From Desmodus rotundus (lineage: Eukaryota > Chordata > Mammalia > Chiroptera > Phyllostomidae): a stretch of DNA of 64,000 nt. The position numbers and the translations under genes are program-made. The notes beneath the pieces were generated by a model. That model was not told where the DNA came from and did not search any database. It worked only from the letters and a program-made list of their open reading frames with translations. Of this stretch, positions 22,830 to 35,215 are shown piece after piece. Where the stretch lies: positions 116,762,239 through 116,826,238 of the forward strand of contig NC_071393.1 of NCBI RefSeq assembly GCF_022682495.2, given 5' to 3'. Numbering within the stretch: the first letter of the stretch is position 1; every line of letters begins with the position of its first letter.

Positions 22830-22914
22830 CCTTCCTTTCTGTGCAAGTAGATAATGTCCTGAGACTGGAAAACTGCTATAAACTTTGTGTTTGTGATTTT
22901 TTTTTTTAACGTGG

Positions 22915-23130
22915 AAACTAAGTATAGCTCAGCAGCTCCACAGTCAAAAGGACAGGGTTCGAACCCCAGCTCTGCTCTTGCCATCTGTGTGGCCAACTTT
23001 AGAGACATTCTTCACCTCCCTCAGATTCAGTTTCCATGTCTATAAAATGGGAAATGACAGTCACTACCTTATAGAGATAGTGCATCTAAGAGTTCAACAC
23101 AGTGCCTGGCACATAACAAATATTAAAAAA
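22915..23130 (+). mobile_element. MIR SINE in BATF intron 2
   Basis: Long, well-preserved forward MIR: GGGTTCGAACCCCAGCTCTGC, GATTCAGTTTCCATGTCTA, TAAAATGGGAAATGACAG and CAGTGCCTGGCACATAACAA. Confidence 0.85.
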
Positions 23131-23275
23131 TTTTGAGTATAATAAGAGTACTATTAATAGTAGTTATTATAAGAAGCAAAATAAAAAATGTACATATATG
23201 CACTTTAATATATGTCTATATATTTAAGTATGATTACTTTGCTTCTTGTAATAATAACATATATGATATATGTAC

Positions 23276-23325
23276 GATATCTATATCTATATCTATATAT
23301 CTATATCTATATCTATATATATCAC
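23276..23325. repeat. TATCTA microsatellite
   Basis: A run of ATATCT/TATCTA units covers about 50 bp. A TATA-rich stretch with several TATATA motifs precedes it from 23190. Length variation between individuals is likely. Confidence 0.9.
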
Positions 23326-24600
23326 AGGGCTGAAAGATTTCTTAAAGGCTGGAATGTTCAGACACACTTTTGATGCTTCAAACTCCACTGCAACACACCC
23401 CCACTCTGGAAATGGTCCCCAAATCATGCCTGGTTACTTCTGGTGACAGAGATCTTCCTCCCTCCTGACATGAACAAAGGGGTCTTCTGTACCTTGAGCC
23501 ACACGGCTGTCTCCCTGCACATCCATCCCACTGGTCTTCATCCAACCCCTGGGGCACACATCAGGGAAGGTGGCATGTATGTCTCTTGGCTGTGCTCAGG
23601 GTTTCCACTCTGGCTCCGCTGTCTCTCTCTACAAGACAAGAGTTAGAACCCTCTGATTATACTTGTCCTGGCTAGATTGGGGTAACCTCCAGGGCTTGGG
23701 GTCCACGGAGCCCCCAGTCACATACACAGTAATGCCTGTACCCCAGCCCCTCATCTCTAGAACGTTCCCACCTTTCCCACAGCTAGGCACAGACCCCTCA
23801 CCACTCCTTAGGTCACGTCCGACTTTACACAGCAAGCATGGGGATTGCAGCCCATGCAACGGATGTTTTTGACTTCGGGCAGAAGCTTTTGGCTGCAGCA
23901 TATAAATCTGCCACCATCAAATGGAGGGTTTGCCTGTGGTCTAAATGTCTATTTCCTCTCAGACGGTAATCACCCATCTTCTCTATCCATTAGCCTCTTA
24001 ATGACATTTGTGATCTGGGTAGAAAGTCTGCCGGTTTATCACTGACATTCTTAGGATCTAGGGCTTGGCTTGCCCTTGGCTCCTTTTCATGCTTGGCTCC
24101 ACGTGCTGCAGTTCTGGAACCTTCTCTGGCACTCTGGCAGAATCACAGGGCTCGTCCACCTGCACTTGAAAGACTAGGGCTCAGAAGCCACTGAGAGCGC
24201 GGTGTCACAGAAGGACCGCGCTTGTATTCATGGGCTGGGGCACAGCGTCTCGATCTCAACTTCATCACTGTTATCTATCCTAAACAGGAATTACCTTGTT
24301 TCCCCAGTGAAGTCGGGGTGCTATTTAACATTTTCCATTTCGTGTTCTGTAAGTGGTCTACACCAAAACACTGTACCCGAATTGCTTCTGAAACGACAGA
24401 GCAGGGAGAGATCCCCTCTCAAGGACCGTGTTTAATCTCATGCAAATGTAATGGCACCCGGCACTGACTGCCCCTCGCAGGAACTGGATCAAGTGCTTCT
24501 CTCATAACATCAACAGACAGTCCACGTTTTGTTTTAATTCTCTCCTGATTGGGTGTCTCACCCAGCACCCCTCACACTCAGTTTCTCTTCTCCCACAGAC
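23326..24600. other. BATF intron 2 segment, nothing recognised
   Basis: About 1.3 kb of balanced-composition sequence without a recognised repeat or exon. Open frames at 23443-23901 and 24202-24467 are short, overlapping and lack domains. Confidence 0.4.
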
Positions 24601-24699
24601 AGCTGCAGAGCTCATCAGGCCCAGTAAAGGCATTGAGTCAAAAGGAGAAAGGCCTATCCTGACCAGTTCATTTTCAAAAGCTATCAGTAGCCAATACGT

Positions 24700-26460
24700 G
24701 GGTCCAAGATCATCAGCTAAAAAACTATTAAAAATAATAAGAGAATCCAGTCAGCTTTTAAAGTTGACACAAAAAGTAACAACTTTCCTAGATGCAAACC
24801 ATAACTAATTATAATGACCCCAAAAAGTAACAACTTTCCTAGATGCAAACCATAACTAATTATAAAATTTAATTGGAGACAAGATTTCATTTATAACACC
24901 AACAACAGCAAATGGAAGGGAGGAATAAATTTAACAAAAAATATGTGGGGCTTAAGTTTCTAAACTTTAAAAATGATTCTAAGTGACTTAAAATACACTC
25001 AGATAAATAGATACACCTAATATAATGATAACAATTTTGTTCATCTAAAAATTAATTTAATTTAATGTTACCCCAATAAAATCCCAGCAGGATTTTCTGG
25101 GATTTGGAGAACTAGATTAGCTATTCTGAGTTTCCAGTGAAAAATAACCATGTGAGAATTTCCAGAAAAAAATCTAAAAAGGGAGGGCAACTAGAGAAAA
25201 TTACCTGAATAAGATATTAAAGGGAATGACAAATGTAGAAACGAAAAAGATATGAAAAAGACAGAGTATTGGGTAGACTAGAATACAGAACGGGACTCCA
25301 GACAAACTCAGATTTAAGACTCAGGCACATGTGTCCACCCCCAAGACATAAGCTCAAATGCACTATGACTAGGATGGCATTTCAAACTGGCTAGTCATTT
25401 GAGGGTGGGGGAAAGCTAACTGTTTTATTTCTCAAACAACACACACACAGAGATTAAATACAAAAAGAAAAAGAAAAACTAAAGAAATTTGGGAAAAGGG
25501 AGCATTACGAATTTCATCTTGGACTGGAGTCTTTTCCACATAAAAAACAAAACCTTGAAACCGTAAAGGGAAAGACTGCTGTACATCACCTCTATACATA
25601 AAAAGTGAAAATTTCTACGCAGCTTAAAGTACTATATGTAAGATCAAAGGCGAACGACAGACTGGGAGAAACATCTGCAAGACGTATGACCAAAAAAGGG
25701 CATAATATTTACTTAATATGTGAGAGCTCTTATGAATAAGAAAATGATGAACAGTCCAAAGAAAAATGAGGGATGATTATGAGTAGGCATTTTACAGAGA
25801 GAAGTAAGTGGCAAATAAATATGGAAAAGGTGCTCATTTTTATAGTAGTTAGTGAAATGACAAGTAAAGCAATGTGAAGATCTCCTGCCAGATTGGCAAA
25901 CGCGAAAATGCTGCTCATACATGGTGTTGCCAAGGCAGCGGGGAAGCAGGTACCAGCACACGTGACCAGTAGAGGTATAAGCCGGTACGACTGCGCAGAG
26001 GGCATTTGAGCGTGTCCATCCAATTTATAAGCGCACGTACCCTGTAGCAGGGCAATTTCACACCTAGGAGTCTATTTGCCAACATACCCACAGATTACAT
26101 AATTATAATTAACACATAATTATGTACATGTAAAGCTAACTATTGTTGGTCATACGAAAGCCCAGAAACAAGCTAAATATCCACCAGTAATGGGCTAATT
26201 AAACTATAGTTTCCTCATTCATTGGAATACCATGGAGTTGTTAAAATAATAATGGGTTACCTCGGAATGTGCTCATCTGAAAAGACCATCAAATTTCTAT
26301 TCTTGTAAGTGGAACATGTGTGAATGTGCTACATGGTTTGCTTCCATGTGTGTCTCTAATGAAAACAAAAATGTATTTGTGCACAGATGGGTCAACTTAC
26401 CATCTTTCAAGTAGGTTTCCCAAAACACTGTTGATAGTATTTATTCCTGAAAAGTAGAAT
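24700..26460 (+). mobile_element. old L1-type element (late ORF2 and 3' end)
   Basis: The sense-strand order is that of an ancient L1/HAL1-type 3' portion: AAAGGCGAACGACAGACTGGG, GAGCTCTTATGAATAAGAAA, CAGATTGGCAAACGCG, GGGCAATTTCACACCTAGG and GGAATACCATGGAGTTG. The translation is broken throughout. A 51-bp tandem duplication lies within it at 24770-24864. Confidence 0.7.
24770..24864. repeat. 51-bp tandem duplication
   Basis: The block beginning CAAAAAGTAACAACTTTCC at 24770 is repeated from 24821 with no mismatch over about 44 bp (through AACCATAACTAATTATAA). The first copy runs on through TGACCCC, giving a period of 51. The identity within an old, decayed L1 shows the duplication is much younger than the element. 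Confidence 0.95.
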
Positions 26461-27490
26461 GAGTCTAAAGCTGGAGAGAAGTACTTTCCATTTGTTTTAC
26501 CTACAACATACACATGAGGATGATTTCTTTTTGAATTTTGATTTCAAACACAGAATGATCTTCCACTGTGACATTTTATCCCTTGAACATCCTGCATAAA
26601 CATCTCAGTCCTTTGGGAGAGCCAACCGTCAGTCAGGATTGATAGTGAGGAACCCTGAGGGCCACAGTGCTAGACAAGGCATATAAGGGAAGGGAAATCA
26701 GTTCCATTTATGTGGCCAACCTGGTGAACTGCAGTGACTCTCGGGTGCCTCGTGGTGGGAAGGCTTCTGAGTCAGGGTCCCAGGTCAGTGGGAAAGAGAG
26801 TTGAGATCAACTGAGAAGCTTTTCTCTGGAAAAGGCTGGAAGTAGAGGAGATGGTGCGCAGACAGTAATAAGAGCTCAGAGTTGTGCTGTCAGCAAGTCG
26901 GACCTGGCCTTGGGGATGCAATTGGAAGCAAGAAAGAGTAACGGTCAAGTTTGACAGCTGGAACTTTAGGTGTCCCCTGGGAGAAGGGCGGGACAGGTGC
27001 TTGCCCGGGGCCAGCTCCGAAGGAGTCCCACACTACTTCAATAAAAGAGAAAGGTTTACAGTCCTAGGGTGTATCTTTAGTGCCATATGTAGCAAACACC
27101 ATGAGTGTAAATTATGCATGAAATAAAGCTTTACGCTGATGCTATGAGAAATAAGGTGTTTGAATAATGGGAGCAAAGAAGCTCAGCAAAGATGTGAACT
27201 TCCCAGGCCTCCTTAGAAAGACACTGTTGTTCTCGGTCTTCTGGGGAGGCCTGAAAGACAAGCGCTGCGTAGAGTCCTTTTTCACTCATAGTGCTCTTTT
27301 TCTCTCTCTTGGAAACCGTTCTATAAGGTTTCTTGGTGTAGCAAAGTTACAGTAAAAACAAAGCAACGATAACAGAAGCCACCCAGAAGCAATACTCTGA
27401 CTCGTTCTACCCTACAGAAGTTCTGTGTAAAATTAGTGCATCGTCTGTGGAAAAGAGACATTTCTCTTGGCTTCTGTTGCTATGAACCTT
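26461..27490. other. BATF intron 2 segment, nothing recognised
   Basis: Unique-looking sequence with no recognised repeat, RNA or exon. Confidence 0.35.
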
Positions 27491-27494
27491 TTAT

Positions 27495-27700
27495 TACAAA
27501 CATTACTTGAGCACAAGACCATGTACCAGGCACTGTGTGTTACACACACTACCTGCTGTACCTGATTGAATTTGCCCAAAAACCTTACTTTGTAAGCCCC
27601 CCATTAGGTTAAGTAACTCGTCCAAGTCCACTGAGCTTACAACTGGGTCTGTTTGACTTCAGAATGCATCCTCCTAACCACGACGCTATGCGGCCTCTTT
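27495..27700 (-). mobile_element. MIR SINE in BATF intron 2
   Basis: Reverse MIR: ATTACTTGAGCACAAGACC, ATGTACCAGGCACTGTGTG, GGTTAAGTAACTCGTCCAAG and TCCTAACCACGACGCTATGC. Confidence 0.7.
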
Positions 27701-27934
27701 CTTCAGCTTCTCGTGAAGATGTATTCATCTTCCATAGCCTGTACCCTCCTTCAGCCTCTTCCTGAATTTAGCTTTTGTTCTTTAAGCAAATTCCTTCAAA
27801 ATGTACACTTCCCTCCTCCATCATTAGGCCTGGTCAAGAAAGTAAAGATGTCTCTAGCAATAAACCGATATCTCCACTGAGGCGATTTTTAAAGAAAGCT
27901 GTGTAACAAGAAACATTAACATCCTATGTGTGAA

Positions 27935-28400
27935 AGCCCTTGGGAGCAGCAGTGTCACTAACAAGAGTTTAAAAAAAAAATGTTGCACAAAGATGCTCAA
28001 TTCATCATTATCTGTGGACAGTAAACACTTTATCAATAGTATAAAACTGGACAGAAGCCCAACATAAAAGGGGATTAAGCATATTACTGTACATACATTC
28101 ACACACTGTAATTTGTTCTGGCACTAAAAATGACGATGGAGATGGTATTTACCAACGCAGAAAGCTGCCAGTGCCAAGACTGGGTGGAAAAAGTAAGTTA
28201 CAGAGAGTATGCAGAGCAGTGCTTTAATGCAGACTCTGTGGGTTTGGGTTATGTTTGCACGCTCAGGGAGATGTCTGGGAGGGCGTCCTGCAAAATGTAA
28301 CGGTGGGCATTTCTGAGTGGTGGGGTTTCGAGTCACTTACTTTACTCCTAGTATTTTCCTGTAATTTTATTATGATGAACGTATGTAGTTTTTAATCAGC
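27935..28400 (+). mobile_element. L1 3'-end fragment
   Basis: Degraded but ordered L1 3'-end motifs: GCACAAAGATGCTCAATTC, ATAAAACTGGACAGAAGCCC, AAAAGGGGATTAAGCA, GCACTAAAAATGACGATGG and TATTTTCCTGTAATTTTATTATG near the end. Confidence 0.6.
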
Positions 28401-29220
28401 ATAAAAAGTTTGACCATTTTCACTTGGGAAGGAAAAAATGTCAAGGCAACCCACCATCCCTAAATTCTTGTCCCACTGATGACAATGGCTGGTGTGCTTA
28501 TGTTTGGGAGGCACATTTGAAGGGATGCCAACTCCACACCAGGCTTAACATTATAAAGAACTTCTGTCCAGATGGGATAACAGGTCCTGCCCGGGTCACA
28601 AGGGGAGGGCTGCCCACGCCGCAGATGCCTTTGAGAAGCCGTCCTCAGCAGCACCAGGCTTCTTTCTCTAGAGAAGAATGGGAGAGTCTTGCCGAAGAGC
28701 CCATGCCCACGCAGCCTGGGGATTTTCTTAGTCTTCACTGTAGGACTCAGTCGGCCCCCTGCTTCCCAGGAGGCACAGATGGGTTCCACAGGACAAAGTC
28801 CACTTCAGACTGTGGGACATCTGTGGGGGCGGGGTCCTGGCATGCGTCCACATGGTAGCTCGTGGAGGGAGTAACAATGATGATGGCCATACCCCCTTGT
28901 GTGTAGAATCACAGAATTAGGTGTCTTTGTCAACCTGCTGTGTTGCCAGTGAGGACACTGAGGTCTTTTTCAAGAACCCAAATCTCTTGCCTTCCCCCCA
29001 TTAGCTTTCGTTTTTTGCCACCTTGCTAACCAGGACTTCGCTATGCAGGCGGTATCGCTCTCACTGTCCTCTTGCAAAGGCTAAGCCAAGGAGTAGGCAG
29101 TTAACCAGAATGTCTGAAGAGCTAGCTGGAGACTCTTCTGCAACAGGAGCCAAGTACACAGCAAGAGGCCAGAAAGGGAGAGAGTCCAAGACTCAGAGAG
29201 GCTGAAGCTTCAATGTTCCT
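28401..29220. other. BATF intron 2 segment, nothing recognised
   Basis: A 144-codon plus-strand frame at 28424-28858 is the longest in the intron, but it faces a 109-codon minus-strand frame, has no domain-like sequence and no splice context. I treat it as chance. Confidence 0.4.
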
Positions 29221-29229
29221 TTATTGTAA

Positions 29230-29460
29230 AAGGTCTTAAAGTTGTAATCCAAAATTAAAAGGACAATGACACATTGGGGAAAATATTTGCAGCAAATTAA
29301 ATAAATGCAAATTTAATGTTTATACCATAGGAAGAACATCCTTTTTCAGAAAAACATCAAGACTCCAATATATTAGTGGTAGAGGCGATGACTATAAAGC
29401 TTATGTAACATTTTCCCTACCAAAGTGAAAATAATCCTACTTTCTATTCTGATTGTGAAA
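29230..29460 (+). mobile_element. L1 fragment
   Basis: Motifs AAAATTAAAAGGACAATGAC, GGGGAAAATATTTGCAGC and AGAACATCCTTTTTCAGAAA resemble the late ORF2 region of an old L1. A MER20-like element follows and a further L1 3' end resumes at about 29750, so this is probably one interrupted copy. Confidence 0.5.
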
Positions 29461-29474
29461 ACGATACTTATGAA

Positions 29475-29694
29475 GTGTTTCTCAACCTTGGCACTATTTG
29501 ACATTTTGAGTCAGATAATTTTCTGTTGTGTGGGGTAGGGAGGGTTGGGTTCTGTGCATCGTACAATGTAAAATCCACCCATGACATCCTAGGAGCACCC
29601 CCACCCCCCCGGCCCCAGCTGTGACAATCAAACATACTTCCAAACCCTGCCAAAGGTCCCTGAGGGGCAAACTTGCCCCTGGTTGAGAATGCTG
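29475..29694 (+). mobile_element. MER20-like hAT-Charlie element in BATF intron 2
   Basis: Start GTGTTTCTCAACCTTGGCAC and end GGTTGAGAATGCTG form the terminal inverted repeat. The interior has GACATTTTGAGTCAGATAATT, ACATCCTAGGAGCACCCCC and CTGCCAAAGGTCCCTGAGG. The second copy at 44084-44296 is in the opposite orientation. MER20 copies are known to act as enhancers in placental-mammal endometrial cells; no such role can be read from this copy. Confidence 0.7.
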
Positions 29695-29749
29695 CCTTAG
29701 GGAGCTGACCCACAGAAAGTTCTTCCTCCTTAGTCATCAATAACTTGTT

Positions 29750-30400
29750 ACATTAAAATGAAATTAAGAAACTTTCAATAAGCTAATTGACAAATCACTT
29801 GAAACGATAACATCTAAATGCCGATGAGGTTGCCGTGAAAATGACATATGCGTTCACCGCTGCTGACGTTGTGCACCTTACCTGACCCTTTCTCGCTGGG
29901 ACTGACCTGCAAGCCCAGCTGCTCCCTCTGCCCCCGGAATCTCCCTGCTGCGGAGTTATCCGAGGAAATGACTGAACAGACAAACAGGGGGGGAGCAAGG
30001 TGCTCACTGCGGCGTGATTTATAATGGCAATATTTTGATAGCAACCAAAATGTCTAACATTAGAAAACCATTTTAAGTAAATTGTGGACTATCTATTTAA
30101 TGATATAGCCATTAAAAATATTAATTGTGATTATTACCAAATTATGACAGAAAGGAAAATACAATTTGTATATGTACTGATTGAGATTTTATAAAAATAG
30201 GTCTATTATGTTTGTTAGAAAGTTTAAGATGGCAACATACACAAATGGAAACAGTCATGTTAGAGGACTAGGGTCGTGGTCATGGATAATTTTTTAAAAA
30301 CATCTTTAATGTACTTATACTGTATATTTTATTTAAAATCATAAGAAAATAGTGAAATAGAGAGCTGAGTGAATTCTGGAGGACGTAAAGGATAAGAACA
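29750..30400 (+). mobile_element. L1 3'-end fragment (resumed)
   Basis: After a GC-richer middle part, the sequence GCAACCAAAATGTCTAACAT, AAGTAAATTGTGGACTATC and ATATAGCCATTAAAAATATT follows the L1 3' end. It probably continues the L1 piece at 29230-29460 across the MER20-like insertion. Confidence 0.55.
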
Positions 30401-30480
30401 GAGAAAATATCCTTGACCTAGAATTTGGGGGTCACATTTTGAGAGGGGATCTTATAATTTGTCCTCCAAATGGAATCACT

Positions 30481-30684
30481 TTTAAAAAAATTTATTGATT
30501 TTTTCAGAGAGAGAGAGAGGGAGAGAAGAAGTGGGAAAGAGAGAGAGAGGCGGGGGTGGGGTGGGGAGAGATTTGTTGTTTTACTTATTGACGCATTCAT
30601 TGGTTGGTTCTTGTATGTGTCCTGACTGGGGACCGAACCCAACCTTGGCGTATCAGGTGATGCTCTAACCCTACCTGACTAGGG
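30481..30684 (-). mobile_element. tRNA-derived bat SINE, reverse
   Basis: Reverse complement of the second SINE type: an AT-rich tail, GA-rich tract, GACGCATTCATTGGTTGG, GTCCTGACTGGGGACCGAAC and the head ending near CCTGACTAGG. The flanks GGAATCACTTTT and GGAAATGCTTTT may be a decayed target duplication. Confidence 0.85.
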
Positions 30685-30699
30685 TGGAAATGCTTTTGA

Positions 30700-32600
30700 G
30701 AGTGGAAAGGGGCTCTAGTAAAAAGTATGCCAGGACATTAAGTGAACTGGGACTGTCCCAGTAAATATCTGCTCACTTAGATTTAGAGGATCCAAGAAGG
30801 GTGACCTGGAGCTCTTAGGAATATTCGAGATTGGTGACAAAAGGCCAAGCAGAGGGGACTGGAGTCCTGGCGCTAAAATGGAATTTCTCGAACCTGAGGA
30901 CCCTGTAACTAAAATATTTTCTCGGTGCTCAGCTGGCACAAGAATATGCCTTATTGCTAAGAGGGTGGAATGGTCCAGAAAATTCTAAAAGCAAAGGCCG
31001 CATTCCTAGTACTAGCACTCATATCAGCAGAAATGATTCATTCCGCTGTACAAGTATACACGTATGATAGCCTCCTGTGAGCCAGGAGGGTCGTTCCAGG
31101 CCCTGAGAATAGAGCAGGGACAAGGTGGACCAATCCCTGATTTTACGGACCTCACGTTCCGTCAGAACTCAGACTGGAAAATAAACGAATGAATGAACAG
31201 GCTGATCACACAAAGTGAAGAGTGTGTTGAAGAAAATCAAAGAGTGTAATGGTGAAAGTGACAAAGGAATGGGGGTGGGGACCGTGACCAGGGAAGGCCC
31301 TTCAGAGGCCCTGCCGTTTGAGACCAGATACGAGTCAAAGAGGAAGACACTGAGCAGATCTGGGAGACGGGGCTCTCAGCAGAGCCTGGTGGCCTGACTG
31401 GGTGCTGCCAGTCAGCGTCAGCAAGGAGCTTCGTGGGGCTGGGGACAGCGAGGGAGTGGGGCGGAGCTCACGAATAAAGGCAGCCATGCTGTGGGAAGCA
31501 GGAACCAGATTTGGAGGGGTCCGGGGGTGGTTGTCACTAAAACTTATTCCAATCCTGGCTGGTGGAGTTATGTGAACCTAAAATTCTGGCTGGAGGAGCT
31601 ATTGGAGTCTGAATTCTTATCTATAAAATGGGAAGCAATGGCACCTCAGTGGGTTGTCTGAGAGTTAAATGAGAGAGCAAATACAAAAACAAGGTAACAT
31701 GGTTTTTTGTTTGTTTGTTTTGCATGCGTGGGAAAGAGTTGTATTTATTCATTTGTTTAGTGCAGAGAGCCTGGCATTTTCCTATAAATCAATCAGATGA
31801 AGACATCAGATATCTCTTCACATATAAAAACATACGGCCTTCCTTCCGGTTGTTTATAAAGCCTCAGGAACACTGTCTGACTTGGTTTTCCATCGCAGTG
31901 GGACAAGTCTCCTTCACTTGGTCTGGATGGGGAAGCCATATCCGAGCTAGGACCATGGCCTGCAGAGCTCCTACGGCGGTGCAATTCACTGCTTCCACCC
32001 CATAGCTTCAGTTTTGAAAACAAAAGTGTTGCTAAGCAGGGGTTTGACCTAGATGTTTGTGAAAAATGGATTTCTTACACTCATTTGTAGCTCTCCTGGA
32101 ATCAAAACAGCAGAAGCTCTTAAAGTACTTAAGCAGTTGGTTGGACTCTCCTGGCAAGTTTCACGGACATCCCGAGTTTGCTTCGCAGGCTCTTCGTGTG
32201 CAGAGCTCAGACCTTGGGGAGCGATCACAGATTCCGAGCTCCCGGCACCGTCCTAGTCACAGGGACAAAACAGTGAAGACAGCGACAGTCCCCGCACTCC
32301 CGGGTCCAGTAATTCAGAGCTAGTGTGGTACCATCATAATCAATGAGATTCTAAGAGGTGCGCCACCTCTTGTCTTTCTACCCTAAAAATGAAATATTCT
32401 GGGCTATTTGGAATAGTTTTCACCAAATATAGTGTAATAGCAATAATAGGGCACTTTACCTTAAACAGGCATTAACTTACAGAATTTTTTTTTATTAGAA
32501 ATGTCCTTCCACTTTTTAAAAGTTCTTTATATTATATTTATACTATACACTATAAAATAAAACACACTTAATAGAACAAAGATATTAAGTAAATGCATCT
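30700..32600. other. BATF intron 2 segment, mostly unassigned
   Basis: About 1.9 kb without a secure call. A degraded forward MIR is possible at 31610-31690 (TCTATAAAATGGGAAGCAATGG). The part at 31080-31560 has the layout of an abundant old mammalian repeat (GAATAGAGCAGGGACAAGG; AGGAAGACACTGAGCAGATC) that I do not name. Confidence 0.3.
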
Positions 32601-34580
32601 ATAATAAAATAAATGTAATAACATTAAACCTTGTATCTATTGTATTATCTATATTCTTACACTGTTTTTAAGACAAATCAGCCATGGATGTGATTCTCCA
32701 GCTAGCCCCTCATTTAACTCACCTGGGAAGTATTTTTTTAAATCTTGAGGCCTGAGACTCAGTCCAGAATAATGAAACTGAAACCTTTCGGGAGCGAAGT
32801 TCATGGATTCGGGTTTTGCAAAGCTCTTTGGGCGAGGGCAGTGGCAGCCAGGGTTGAGAACTGGGGAGCAGTGACATTTGCAACCTATCAGGAGGATGTG
32901 GTGGAATGCGGGGAGTGAGTGTGGGACAGTTATATGGTTATATACGGTTACACACCCAGCACCGTGTCCCAGAGGCAGCTTAAAACACACACATGCGCAC
33001 ACACACACACACACACACAGAATTCAATCCTTTGTGTGGAAGGTAGTTATGAGCCGTCTGTTTTTCAGACCTGGGCTTGCTAGTGACGACCTTGCTTATT
33101 TGAAGTATCAGTCAGGATTGCACTCAGTTACAAACAATAGAAAACTATCAAACGGGGTCATCGATAAGTCATGCTTTGTTTTTCTCATAAGAAATTCAGA
33201 AGTGGACAGACTAGGGCTAGTGCAAGGGTGTCATCAGAGAACTGAGATCCTGTTCTCTCACTGCACAGTTTTCTTCAGGATGTGACTTTCCTCCTCAAGG
33301 CTGCGAGATGGCTGCTGAAGCTCCAGGCATCGCTCTGTGCTGAGGGAGGGTAACCTGTGTCCTGGTGAGGCTTTGCCTTTTTAGTTGGGAAGGGATGCTC
33401 CACCCCAGATACTCCTGCTTATATCTCATTGGTCAGAATTTGTCACATGGATTTTAGAGCAGCTGGGGATTTGAGGTATTTTCCTCCCAGCTTCTCCAGA
33501 GGAAAGTAAGGGGAAGGAGTTTGGGATAAATGTGAAGTGGGCCAACCTAGAGTGTTTCTCACCTATGAGGTCAATGAGCTCGTAGTCCTGAAAGCCAAGG
33601 AATAGGTGACTGGACTCCAGAGAGGCTCCTGAGGGCATGGCTGGCGTGGCTAGGCGTCAGTTGATGATGAGGGTGCTGATGGTCCTAGATCTTTAGCTTT
33701 CAGGCAGGAAAGTGAAGATTCCTCCAGAATCAGAAGTAGACATTATTCAGTGCACAGACCTGTGGTTTTGTGATTCTTCTCTCCTCGTTGGGTAAGGGAG
33801 GGACCAGAGGTAGGGTTGCCTCCCCCAGGACTAGAGGGAGACGCAGGCAAGGATCCCACCGCAGCTGGGACCACGTCCTCTCTCTCAGTTTGCAGACTTC
33901 TGCAGGAATGGTGGGCTCTGCCCCATATGTGTATTTGGTGCATGGGGGCTGGCAACTGCTGGAGACTGAACACATGACTGGGTGGGAGGGCTGTAAGCGT
34001 CACACACTGTTCTCATATTTAAGAGTGGGTAAGAGCTAACCTGTCACCCTACTGATAAGTGCCTGCAGGTTCTGTTGATGAAGAGACACACACAGACTGT
34101 TTTCACCTTTCTGGAAACTGTGATCAGAAGATTTAAAGAGAAGGTCAGGGCACTAATCCAGAGCTGGCGGGAAGGAGGAGCAAGCCCTGCTCAGAATGGC
34201 CGGAGAGTCCCTGCTTTGGGCGAGAGCCTGGCCTTGGCCTCGGTCCCAGTTGGCTTCCCTGTGGGTGAGGGACCAGCCTGGGGATTCCCCATCATTCAAG
34301 AGCTCATTGAGTGACCCCCTCCTCGGCCCCTCCAGTAGGGAATTCCCCAGAATGTTCCCACACCCCCAGGAAGCCTGCTCTGTAGCCGCCCCCAAACTGT
34401 GGTTCATGACAGGACAGGCACCAAGTACCTCCACAGGTGAAGGTGAATCGTGAACACTCACATCTGGATTTGCATGAGGTAGGAGAAGAGGGGGCGTGAA
34501 ATTAGGAAGCCAACAGGGCTGACGCCTCACAGGAGATAATTATCAAATACCAAAGGATTTAAACAGACTTCAAAGGCAGA
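32601..34580. other. BATF intron 2 segment with CA microsatellite
   Basis: A (CA)n tract lies at 32984-33019. A dispersed-repeat-like stretch (CAGTTACAAACAATAGAAAAC, CTGCGAGATGGCTGCTG) covers about 33110-33340 and is not named. No exon is recognised; the opposing frames at 32878-33285 and 32649-33014 are chance. Confidence 0.3.
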
Positions 34581-34584
34581 CAGG

Positions 34585-34815
34585 ATGGTGGGCAACCTCT
34601 GAGGCCAGACTGCCTCAGTTCAAGCCCTGGCGCTGCAACTTACAAGCTGTGTGACCTTGAACAAGTTACTTAACTTCTCTGTACCTTAGATCTTCCTCTT
34701 CTGCAAAATGTGCTTCATAATATTATTTACTGTATTGGGTTGGCAAAGGTTAAATATAATGATAACTGTGAGGAACTTAAAAGAGTAGCATTTGATAAAT
34801 ATTAGCTATTAAGTC
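34585..34815 (+). mobile_element. MIR SINE in BATF intron 2
   Basis: Forward MIR with a clear tRNA-like part and core: CTGAGGCCAGACTGCCTCAG, GTTCAAGCCCTGGCGCTGC, GTGTGACCTTGAACAAGTTAC and TTAACTTCTCTGTACC. Confidence 0.85.
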
Positions 34816-34895
34816 AAACTGCACTGTTCCTTTTAAAAACTTGGTTTCTACTTATTTTTCTCATATTAGTTGCATTTGCATCCCTTTGTCCCAAC

Positions 34896-34925
34896 ACACA
34901 CACACACACACACACACACGCATGC
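34896..34925. repeat. (CA)n microsatellite
   Basis: A run of CA dinucleotides over about 25 bp, followed by CGCATGCACTCACGCAC. Confidence 0.9.
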
Positions 34926-35042
34926 ACTCACGCACCTTCCCAACAAGTGGGGCTTAGAGGCTCCAGTTTGCTAATATGCTCAGGTAGTCAGTTTGGAATC
35001 TGAAATACTCGAGAGTTGAAGAGGGTGGGAGATCTTCTAACC

Positions 35043-35215
35043 CTGTGGTTTTCAACATTCAGTGCACATTAGAATCCCCTGGGGAGCCTTTAACAACCCA
35101 GTGCCCAGGCTGCACCCCAGACTGGTTAAATCACAATTATCAGTATTGGTAAAGCTCCCCAGGGGACCCCACTGATGCCAGCGTGTGCCCAAGGTTGAGA
35201 CTCATCATTCTGGTC
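35043..35215 (+). mobile_element. hAT-Charlie-type MER element
   Basis: GTGGTTTTCAACATTCAGTGC at the start and AAGGTTGAGACTC at the end are inverted, and the interior reads ACATTAGAATCCCCTGGGGAG and TGCACCCCAGACTGG. This is the layout of short MER3/MER5-type non-autonomous elements. Confidence 0.65.

Noticed and set aside
23133..23333. 67-codon frame with isoleucine/tyrosine-rich end
   Set aside because: It is translation of the TATCTA microsatellite.
28424..28858. 144-codon plus-strand frame in BATF intron 2
   Set aside because: No homologous domain recognised, no flanking splice signals of note, and an opposing frame of similar length.
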